Source: JAVVUQ01 sp036653075 (lineage in GTDB: Bacteria > Bacillota > Clostridia > Christensenellales > CAG-314). Taken from it: 6,461 bases of DNA. The stretch is from NCBI GenBank assembly GCA_036653075.1, contig JAVVUQ010000083.1, forward strand, positions 1-6,461. Direction: 5' to 3'. Below, in pieces: positions 1 to 6,181 of the stretch. Within the stretch, counting starts at the first letter, position 1. Each line of letters begins with the position of its first letter. The translations under genes and the position numbers were made by a program. Under the pieces are notes generated by a model. It did not search any database, was not told the origin of the DNA, and was given only the letters and a program-made list of their open reading frames with translations.

Positions 1-115
1 TAAGTTTTTAATGTTTTTTTATACGTTTTATTTAACTTTTTAAAGCTTTTTTATACGTTTTTATACTTTTATTATATGTATATTTTATAAGTTATTGTTA
101 TATTTTTTATCAATT
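1..115. other. A/T-rich non-coding end of the window
   Basis: No convincing open frame or RNA gene. The stretch is T-rich on the plus strand and contains the motif TTTTTTATACGTTTT twice, at 15-29 and 47-61, exactly 32 bases apart. It also holds a CTTTTTAAAGCTTTTTTAT element at 36-54 that resembles one at 4424-4444 in the other large spacer. It lies beyond the terminator and may be the upstream region of the next gene to the left, which cannot be seen. Confidence 0.6.
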
Positions 116-150
116 AAAAAAAGCAGGTAGCTTTTTTAAGCCACCTGCTT
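116..150 (-). terminator. Intrinsic terminator of the giant lipoprotein gene
   Basis: On the minus strand, 12 bases after the TAA at 163-165, an 11-bp stem (AAGCAGGTGGC paired with GCTACCTGCTT, one G-U wobble) closes an 8-base loop and runs directly into a tract of seven Ts. Arms lie at 140-150 and 121-131. On the plus strand the wobble becomes an A-C mismatch and the T tract is broken, so it works best for the minus-strand gene. Confidence 0.9.
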
Positions 151-162
151 TAGTTTTACTTA

Positions 163-3100
163 TTAATTAATTCTGCCTTTTGCCATTACTGGTGTTGCGT
201 CGATAAAGTAGTTATTTCTATCTGCGCCTTCAGAATTCTTTTGAGTATATCTTACGTCATAGTCTGCGTCTGTTGCTTCCAATTTCTCTTTAGCTGTTGT
301 CCATACGCCTTCTATAAATCTTCCGTACTGTCCGTCAGCGGTAATCTTAATTGACAAGTCGTCGCCTGTGATTATGCCTTCAAATGTAACAGTAGCTGTG
401 CCGTCGGCTATATTCTTATTTAATGCTAAGAAGTCAGCTGTGCTATTGCCGTTCCAATTCTTTTCTATTTTTACATTAGATACTGTAATAGCGGTAATCT
501 TCTTTTGAGCTATTTCGCCTACGCCTTTAACGGTTGTAAGAGGAAGTGATTCTCCTGCAGGTATTTCAGCGCCAAATGTGTAGTTTTGGCTATCGTTGTT
601 AGCGCCTAATAATTTACTACCTGTAATATTCCATTTTGTAAACAAAGCTTCTTTTTCTGGAGCTGCGTTCTTANNNNNNNNNNTTTACCATTGTCGTTAA
701 TTGTAACTGTCAATACATCGCCTGCGATCATACCTTCGATAATAACCTTAGTAGAATCAACGACTACGTTAGTATTGCCATCTACATATCCTGGAATTAA
801 ATCCATATTTGCATTATTTGTACCATCATAAATTCTGCTTACCAATGCAAATTTCACTGTTGTAATATTAACTTTAGTGATTGCGCCTGTAGCTGGGAAT
901 TCTACTGCTTCAAACGAATAGTTTTCGATAATACCTGAGTTACCTATTATTTCAGAAAGTTCCCAAGTTCCAGCCGCCCATTTAGCGATCTTTTCTTTAG
1001 CCTTTCCGTTTTCATCTGATAAAACATTCTTATTTTCAAACATTCCATTGAAGTAATTTCCGTTTTCGTCTTTCATAATACGAACATTGAATTGATCGTT
1101 GCCAACTAAATCCATAAAGTGGATATCGCTTACAATTCCGTCAACAAAGTTAAGTAATCCGCCGTATGTTCCTTCTGATTCAGCATAAGCAATCTTTGTT
1201 GCGTCATACGGACGTGAATTCATTCTTGCTAACAAATCAAGATCAAATTTAATTGTTTTCTTTGTTATTGTTCCTGTTCCAGTAGCAATAGCGCCTGTCC
1301 AATCATAGTTATCTGCATCGCCGCTTAATGTCATAAATTTTACAACATCATCGAATGCTATTTCATGGATACCAACGCTGCTTTGTTCGTTAACTTTATC
1401 CCAATATTTTCCGCCATCAATAACAGCGTCGATAATAATCTTATCTTGGCAAATTGCTGATGTTGTATCGTCAAATACTATAACTGCATAGAAAGTACCA
1501 TCGTCATTTTTCTTTATTTCGCTTGTTAAAACGATAGCGTTTCCATTATATTCTTTAGTTGCTTCCATTCCAGTAATTGAAACGTTTCCGTTCGCCATAA
1601 GTTTTGTAATATCGCCGAGATAAGCAATTTTCTCTGCTTTATTAGGATCAGCGTCCGTAAGAGCTCCTACATAAACGTAGTTGTCTTTATCTTCGCCACT
1701 TAATTCCCAACTTGCAATTACTGTTCCGTCTTCTTGAACGCCGTTATTAAACAAAACATTTTTATTAACTCCGACATTCTTACCTGTGTTATTAGCGCCA
1801 ATAAACTTGCCATCTGATAACAATAAGATTGAAATATCATCATTTAATATATCTTTTACATTTTCAATCAATTGTTCAGCGTCAATCAATTTGCCATCTG
1901 CGCCAACGTCTTGAACATTAATTTGTTGCGAATTTTTAATCTCTTTAGTGAAATCCGCAATATCCGTTCCATTGTATACTCGTGATTCTATGCGGCCGGT
2001 CAACCGTGTAATAGGACGCTCATGAATTGTACCGGTTATTGTGATAGCAACGTTTACATTACCATCGGCATCTTTTTGCAATACATAATTTTTAAGATCA
2101 TTTCCATTTTCTTTAAATGTTATATTTGCATAATTATAACTTACTACTTTATTCTTTCCTGCTTTCTTATCATAGAATGTTGCATTTTCAACTAAAGCGC
2201 TTAATTCGTCTTCAGCAATATGCATATCAATAGTAATGATATTCTTATTCTCATCAAGTCCTGTCAATACATAATCAGTAAATTTATAATTTGTATCAGG
2301 AGCAGATTTAGTACCATCATATATCTTTTCAACTGTTAAATTATTAACCGCTGATAATGTCAATGGTATAATTTGATATTTAATTTCTTCTTTGTTATCA
2401 TTAAGATTATTGAAAGATAAATCAAATAACGCTCCATCTTTAGCAGCTTTTGTGCCTTGTGTGATAACCCAATCACCAACGTTAACCGCTGCAACTAATC
2501 CGTCATAGATTGCAAATTCGCCTTCAATATTTAATCTGATATATTCTTCAAGTTTTGTTGATAAGTTAATTTCGTTTGTCATAGCTTTATCTTCAAACAC
2601 TCTAATACCATATTTAATACCAGTAGCTGTTTTGCCATCGTAGTTTTTCCATTGTCCTTGCAACGGAGCAATTTCAACGTATGCTTTCTTAATTCCAACT
2701 TTAATAGTTTGACGAAGTATGTTGAAATTTTCGTCTATTACATACTTGCCATCTTCTATAACTTTATTTCCATTGTCATCATATAAATATGGAACAAGTT
2801 CAACTGAATAACCACCAAAATTCATTGGATCAAGTTCTCTTTCTTCCAAAAGCCATCTAAACCAACCTAAGTCTCTACTACCCCAAAGATTTTCAGGGTC
2901 ATTAGGGCTACCTTCGCCAGCAACGCCGCCAACAAGTTTAATATCTTTCAACTTTGTATAAACAACGTATTCAGCATTTTCAGCGTGTGGCCAAATTGGA
3001 GTTGGTAATGTTCCTTTAAGTATAGTCATCGAAGCATATGCGCAACTTTTAATTGTTTTTTCGTTGATTACAGATTCAACTATAACTCTTAAATCATAAT

Positions 3101-4190
3101 TTCCCGCATTCTTTAATCCATTACCCATAACGTTCCAAGTTGTTCCATTATCGGTAGAATATTCCACTTCGCATCCATCTACTTTAATAATATGGTATAA
3201 CCCATCATATGTAATTGTTTTACCATTTAAATTTACGGTAGCAATTAAATTGATTAATCTAATTGATTCTATCGCTTCTTCAATTTGCTTTTTCAATTCG
3301 ATATCTGCTGCTTGTAACGCATTTTGTAATTGCTCAAGCGTATCTTTTGTGTCATCTAAATCTGTGCCAAGTTTCGCAAGCATTACGTTTACAGCAACGC
3401 TGTTTATCATATTAGTGTATTGCGTATTTACCGCTTCCATTAATAATCCGATATCAGCTACATTTTGAGCAGTCATAACGGTTTCTAACCAACCTGTCTT
3501 TATAGCGTTAAATTCCGGCATTTTCTTGTCGACTTCAATAATCAATTGAGCTTCGTCAAGATTTTCGTAAACTTTCTGTACCGCTTCCTTATTTAAAACA
3601 ATTGCGTCAATTGTATTTTTAATTTCTGCTTTCTTTAACAATGTAACATTCAATTCTTCTAAAGCTTTTAATGATTGCATAACACAAATTTTTATTTGCT
3701 CTTCTGTTTTGCAATTATCAATCAATGATACCCAATATGCTTTTTGTTCATTGAACAATTTTTTCATATCTTCATTATCTTTTAAACTTTCAGATATTGT
3801 ATAATCATTAATTTCTTTCTTTGCAGCTGTCAAAGCAACTGTATTTTTAACTTCAATTTCAACTGGTAACTCTACGTCAACTACGCCATCTTTAATTAAT
3901 TTAATCTTAACAAGCGCGTAGCCCGCAACTAAACCCTTAACACTTTTTTTGTCTTGACTTATTTCGACAATCTTTTTGCCAAGTTCCACAGTGCATTCAA
4001 TACTTTGATTTCCTAATAATTCTCCATTCAAAGTATACGGCAATGCTTGTGTACTTTTTACTTCAACTTCAACAACTGCATTGTCACCCGTTAAACTTAT
4101 TGACGCAGGAGTTTTACATCCAACAAATGCAAATAAGCAAACGAATAACGTCGCTACTAAAGCCAAAGCAATAATGATTTTACTTTTCAT
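163..4190 (-). CDS. Giant surface lipoprotein with helical stalk and YDG/MBG-type repeat modules (interrupted by N gap)
   Basis: Probably an envelope-anchored, extracellular adhesin- or stalk-like protein; the ligand is unknown. Seen, with residues counted from the ATG at 4190: signal peptide 1-24 with lipid-accepting Cys25 (FVGC); an Ig-like beta segment at about 28-115; a helical region at about 120-315, coiled-coil-like near 275-312; an MBG-like module at 322-394; a Trp-rich module at about 395-510; then degenerate YDG units to the end. YDG or variant motifs start at residues 328, 517, 562, 624, 739 (YNG), 881 (YNG), 995 (YDA) and 1121, with a WNG variant at bases 448-456. Units close with an NY motif and a G-x-I-x-K-like strand. 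The start at 4190 is set by AGGAGG six bases upstream; an ATG 12 codons earlier lacks this and would bury the signal peptide. Ten Ns at 674-683 shift the frame; both sides are open and continue the same repeat pattern, so I treat this as one gene of at least about 1,340 codons. There is no LPxTG motif or C-terminal membrane helix. It appears monocistronic. Family-level call inferred from motifs only. Confidence 0.85.
166..2363 (-). repeat. Array of degenerate YDG-type protein repeats within the giant lipoprotein
   Basis: Each unit opens with a Y-[DN]-[GA]-(T) motif: KIYDGT (Tyr at base 2321), RVYNGT (1976), KEYNGN (1550), RPYDAT (1208), RIYDGT (830) and finally NWNGNS (about 456). Each ends with an NY motif (KNYVL, DNYVY, DNYDW, ENYSF, QNYTF, NNYFI) followed, after a variable linker, by a strand such as GTI, GDI, GAI or GEI. 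YDG to YDG spacing is about 115, 142, 114 and 126 residues. Such modules resemble the YDG and MBG beta domains found in large bacterial surface proteins. Units are diverged in sequence, so this is old duplication rather than recent tandem copying. Confidence 0.75.
674..683. other. Assembly gap (10 Ns) inside the repeat protein gene
   Basis: Ten Ns separate two open reading frames that share repeat architecture. Upstream in the gene the codon boundary falls at 684; downstream the open frame starts with the Lys codon at 670-672. Joining the two needs a true gap length of 3n+2 bases, not 10, so the Ns are a placeholder. YDG-to-NY distances in neighbouring units are about 77-98 residues and this unit already has about 83 if four codons are missing, so the simplest reading is a gap of only tens of bases. 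A whole collapsed repeat unit cannot be excluded. Confidence 0.9.
4116..4190 (-). other. Lipoprotein signal peptide and lipobox of the giant repeat protein
   Basis: Residues 1-25 show two Lys residues near the N-terminus (MKSK), a hydrophobic core from about residue 5 to 23, and FVGC ending at Cys25. Gly at -1 and Val at -2 fit a signal peptidase II site; Phe at -3 is less usual than Leu. Cys18 is preceded by Val and is a poorer candidate. The mature protein would be tethered to the outer face of the cytoplasmic membrane through diacylglyceryl-Cys25. Confidence 0.8.
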
Positions 4191-4196
4191 TTTGAG

Positions 4197-4202
4197 CCTC
4201 CT
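4197..4202 (-). promoter_or_regulatory. Ribosome binding site deciding the start of the giant lipoprotein
   Basis: A perfect AGGAGG on the minus strand ends six bases before the ATG at 4190-4188. It selects this start over the in-frame ATG at 4226, which would place this site inside the coding sequence and put 12 extra residues in front of the signal peptide. Confidence 0.9.
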
Positions 4203-4295
4203 AATAGTTTGTAATGTTCCACCCAATCTTTTGTCCTATATATGCAGATATCTTTCCACACAAATTTATGTATGACATTAGACTTCGCTATATAT

Positions 4296-4324
4296 ATAAT
4301 AACGCATTTTCATAAAAAAAGCAA
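4296..4324 (-). promoter_or_regulatory. Candidate sigma-A promoter of the giant lipoprotein gene
   Basis: Read on the minus strand, TTGCTT (4324-4319) and TATTAT (4301-4296) are separated by exactly 17 bases, each a near match to TTGACA and TATAAT. Transcription would begin near 4289, giving a leader of about 100 bases. The surroundings are so A/T-rich that TATA-like strings arise by chance, so this is a candidate only. I see no riboswitch-like fold in the leader. Confidence 0.4.
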
Positions 4325-4461
4325 GACTTTAACACCTTTTTTTTATACGAATTTGCAAATCATTACTTTTTTATACCATCTTCTACTTTATAACCTAATT
4401 TACTATATTTTGTTGCTTTTTTCCTTTTTAAAAGCTTTTTTTATCTCTATTTTTAATAATA

Positions 4462-4488
4462 AATCAAATTTTTTATAATAATTTGATT
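4462..4488. repeat. Perfect 9-bp inverted repeat with 9-base loop
   Basis: AATCAAATT (4462-4470) and its exact reverse complement AATTTGATT (4480-4488) flank the loop TTTTATAAT. Neither strand continues into a clean T tract, so it is not a standard terminator. The stem has only two G/C pairs and would be weak as RNA. It could be an operator-like palindrome or chance in A/T-rich sequence. Confidence 0.4.
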
Positions 4489-4690
4489 ATATTAAGATAT
4501 TTTTAAATAAATTTATTACTAATTAAAACACTTGAGCTTTTGTAAGTTTTTTCCATACTATCTATAACTAAGCTAAAAATTTTAATATTTCGTTGTAATA
4601 GTAATTTAATAATCTCACTTTCAAATAATGGTATTAAATTAAAATAAATCGATGTAATAAAGCTTAAATAAATATAATGTTTCAATTTTT

Positions 4691-4715
4691 AAAGAAGGAG
4701 TTGAAAAACCCCTTC
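4691..4715 (-). terminator. Probable weak intrinsic terminator after the DUF1858 gene
   Basis: On the minus strand, 13 bases after the TAA at 4731-4729, a 9-bp stem (GAAGGGGTT with AACTCCTTC, one G-U wobble) with a 4-base TTTC loop forms at 4694-4715. Only three Ts follow before AAAAATTG, so the U tract is poor and some readthrough is plausible. No T tract follows on the plus strand. Confidence 0.5.
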
Positions 4716-4728
4716 CAAAAATTCGCTA

Positions 4729-4929
4729 TTACGCTCTATTCAAAGCTTCTAACAATTCGTTCAAATCCAAACCGTGAACTGCTGCAGCTTGTTCAACAGT
4801 TTCAGAATTAGCGGCAAGACATCCGATGCAACCCATTCCGTGTTGTCCAAAAACAGGCACTGTTGCGCGTTTAGCGGAAACAACGTCTACTATCTTCATA
4901 TCTTTTGTGATTTCAATTTTATTAGTCAT
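4729..4929 (-). CDS. DUF1858 small redox-disulfide protein (hybrid-cluster-protein-associated family)
   Basis: A 66-residue cytoplasmic protein spanning one complete DUF1858 domain, the 'hybrid cluster protein-associated redox disulfide' family. Seen: a beta-type start (KIEITKDMKIVDVV), then the signature HGMGCIGC with Cys34 and Cys37 as a CxxC pair, then ETVEQAAAVHGLD and a terminal LLEALN helix. Family knowledge: these small domains occur alone, beside or fused to hybrid cluster proteins, or with ScdA/RIC-type iron-sulfur repair proteins, and are thought to do thiol-redox or metal chemistry in anaerobes; the exact reaction is unsettled. Start: the ATG at 4929 has GGAGG (4942-4938) eight bases upstream; an ATG at 4944 overlaps that site and is rejected. 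It lies 55 bp after the YdjG-like gene with no terminator between, so co-transcription is possible, though a TATAAT just upstream (about 4957-4952) could be its own -10. No hybrid cluster gene is in view. Confidence 0.88.
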   Translation of the reverse strand: MTNKIEITKDMKIVDVVSAKRATVPVFGQHGMGCIGCLAANSETVEQAAAVHGLDLNELLEALNRA

Positions 4930-4937
4930 TTTTATAT

Positions 4938-4942
4938 CCTCC
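4938..4942 (-). promoter_or_regulatory. Ribosome binding site deciding the start of the DUF1858 gene
   Basis: GGAGG on the minus strand lies eight bases before the ATG at 4929-4927. The alternative in-frame ATG at 4944-4942 shares its G with this site and so cannot use it. This fixes the protein at 66 rather than 71 residues. Confidence 0.8.
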
Positions 4943-4984
4943 ATATTTATTATATAATAACCTATATTTATCGTTTTTAATCAT

Positions 4985-6181
4985 TTAAATTAATGGTAGA
5001 TACTGCTTGATGTTTTCAATAATCGGTTCGCCGCCTTTGCCATAAGTAATATACAACCAAACGCCCAACGCAATAAGCCCCAAGCCTAACAAAACAGTAA
5101 TAATAACTTTTAACGCTGAAATTGGTGTTTTGCCTGATACTTTTCCGACTGTGCCGTGAATAAATTGTCTATACAATTTTTCTTTATACTTAGCTACGGA
5201 TAAATATACTGGAATAAGCATATATTTAAAGCTTTTGCCTTCGTGGAATAATCTCATATTTAAACTTTGTACGCACGAAGCATTGTGTTTATTCATAATT
5301 TCATTTTTAATAATTTCACGCATTTTCTGTTCAGCGATTTTCCAAGCGTCTAATGGTTCAATAGAATAGCTATTAGCCGAATAACCCGCTAAAAAATCAT
5401 CGTTAAATTTAACATATTCGGATTTAGCAAATTTAATTTTATTAATGGTATTATCATCGATAGCTTTGCCGCCATTAACGACGATTTCGTCAAACATATT
5501 AAACATTTTGCCACTAACGTGGAAATATTGAGTTTCCGTATAAGTTTCGGTTTTTCCGTTGACAGTTCTTGTTCGAGTAACGGTACGTCCTAAAACTCCG
5601 TCATAATCAGTCATAGTTTGACTATCAAACGTCCAAACTGGATAATACAGCCCTTGAATACCTTCTAATTTTATATTCTTTTTAAAGGCGCGAGGAGCGT
5701 AAAAGCGTTTCTTTAACCATTTTCTACATAAAAGATTTGCATCTTTTGGAGTAACTTTAAACGGGATAACTACGTTAGGTTTAATTCCAGAAAAATCCGA
5801 AGTCGAAAGTACCATTGCAGAATGACAGAAAGGACACACCTTAGCAGCTTCATCAGCGCGATAAACTTCACGCGCGCCGCAATTGCTGCATATTACAGTT
5901 TTAACGCCATCTTTCCATATTTCTGCGCCTGCAAGTTCAGAAAAATCTCGTTCGGTTACTTCACCAGAAAATATCAATTTTTTTATTTTTCCACAATGAT
6001 CGCATTTTAAGCCTTGCGCTTCCGCATCGTAATGCATATTCGCTCCGCAACTATCACATTTAAAATTATTTATAGACCCTTGCGGCTGATCCTTTTCATT
6101 TACTTCGCTACTAACACCGCCATCATTTTTAATATCATCTTGGATTATCTGTTTTTCTTGCTTGTCATTTTTCATAATCAT
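4985..6181 (-). CDS. YdjG-like zinc-ribbon membrane protein
   Basis: A 398-residue membrane-anchored protein, probably a partner of the SPFH protein encoded just upstream in an envelope-stress or membrane-organising complex. Seen: a charged N-terminus (1-35); zinc ribbon 1 (Cys42, 45, 60, 63); zinc ribbon 2 (Cys98, 101, 116, 119); a core with GLYYPVW (about 177-183); a C-terminal block with YMLIPVYL (about 320-327) and HGTVGKVSGKTP (about 342-353); one transmembrane helix (about 355-380), then a short tail. This arrangement and these motifs match the TFIIB-type zinc-ribbon proteins typified by B. subtilis YdjG, which works with YdjH, YdjI and PspA; the assignment is from motif memory, not a search. 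The start ATG at 6181 overlaps the preceding stop as ATGA, suggesting translational coupling; an ATG two codons later is an alternative. Neither has a good ribosome binding site. Relatives are sometimes mislabelled PriA helicase; no helicase motifs are present. Confidence 0.75.
   Translation of the reverse strand: MIMKNDKQEKQIIQDDIKNDGGVSSEVNEKDQPQGSINNFKCDSCGANMHYDAEAQGLKCDHCGKIKKLIFSGEVTERDFSELAGAEIWKDGVKTVICSNCGAREVYRADEAAKVCPFCHSAMVLSTSDFSGIKPNVVIPFKVTPKDANLLCRKWLKKRFYAPRAFKKNIKLEGIQGLYYPVWTFDSQTMTDYDGVLGRTVTRTRTVNGKTETYTETQYFHVSGKMFNMFDEIVVNGGKAIDDNTINKIKFAKSEYVKFNDDFLAGYSANSYSIEPLDAWKIAEQKMREIIKNEIMNKHNASCVQSLNMRLFHEGKSFKYMLIPVYLSVAKYKEKLYRQFIHGTVGKVSGKTPISALKVIITVLLGLGLIALGVWLYITYGKGGEPIIENIKQYLPLI

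Larger units (their letters stand above)
4191..4728. other. Long A/T-rich spacer between the DUF1858 gene and the giant lipoprotein gene
   Basis: 538 bases between two genes on the same strand. From right to left it holds a hairpin (4694-4715), a perfect inverted repeat (4462-4488), a CTTTTTAAAAGC element (4424-4444), two copies of TTTTTTATAC (4339-4348 and 4367-4376), a candidate promoter (4296-4324) and the ribosome binding site at 4197-4202. An open frame at 4503-4685 (minus, TTG start) and one at 4242-4478 (plus) lack ribosome binding sites and encode low-complexity A/T-driven peptides, so I do not call them. An unrecognised small RNA is possible but unsupported. Confidence 0.6.

Noticed and set aside
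1..62. Possible CRISPR or tandem-repeat array from the duplicated TTTTTTATACG motif
   Set aside because: There are only two copies, of low-complexity sequence, with a 32-base step and no third copy at that interval.
116..150. Bidirectional terminator
   Set aside because: On the plus strand the stem gains an A-C mismatch and the following Ts are interrupted (TTTAGTTTTA), and no plus-strand gene ends nearby.
163..645. Separate 160-residue gene at the left end
   Set aside because: It would start at a TTG with no ribosome binding site, and its frame stays open upstream to the gap. It is the C-terminal part of the giant lipoprotein.
606..673. Continuation of the upper reading frame past the N gap to a stop at 606
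   Set aside because: The peptide after the gap in that frame (RTQLQKK...) has no repeat character, while the other frame continues the NY and YDG-like pattern to 163. The frame change is caused by the arbitrary N count.
3250..3468. Plus-strand open frame antisense to the giant lipoprotein
   Set aside because: It lies wholly inside a well-supported minus-strand gene and shows no start signal or recognisable product. The same applies to plus-strand frames at 4081-4275, 4774-4980, 5822-6010 and 6014-6238.
4242..4478. Plus-strand open frame of 78 codons, hydrophobic
   Set aside because: No ribosome binding site; the hydrophobic residues (Phe, Leu, Ile, Tyr) follow from T-rich sequence, and it overlaps the candidate promoter and leader of the minus-strand gene.
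4503..4685. Minus-strand open frame of 60 codons in the spacer
   Set aside because: It needs a TTG start, has no ribosome binding site, begins within the tail of a hairpin, and its composition (Ile, Leu, Lys, Ser, Tyr) is what random A/T-rich DNA gives.
4985..6181. Primosomal helicase PriA-type annotation for the zinc-ribbon gene
   Set aside because: Only the zinc ribbons resemble PriA. There is no Walker A, DEAD/DEAH box or other helicase motif, and the protein has a C-terminal membrane helix.
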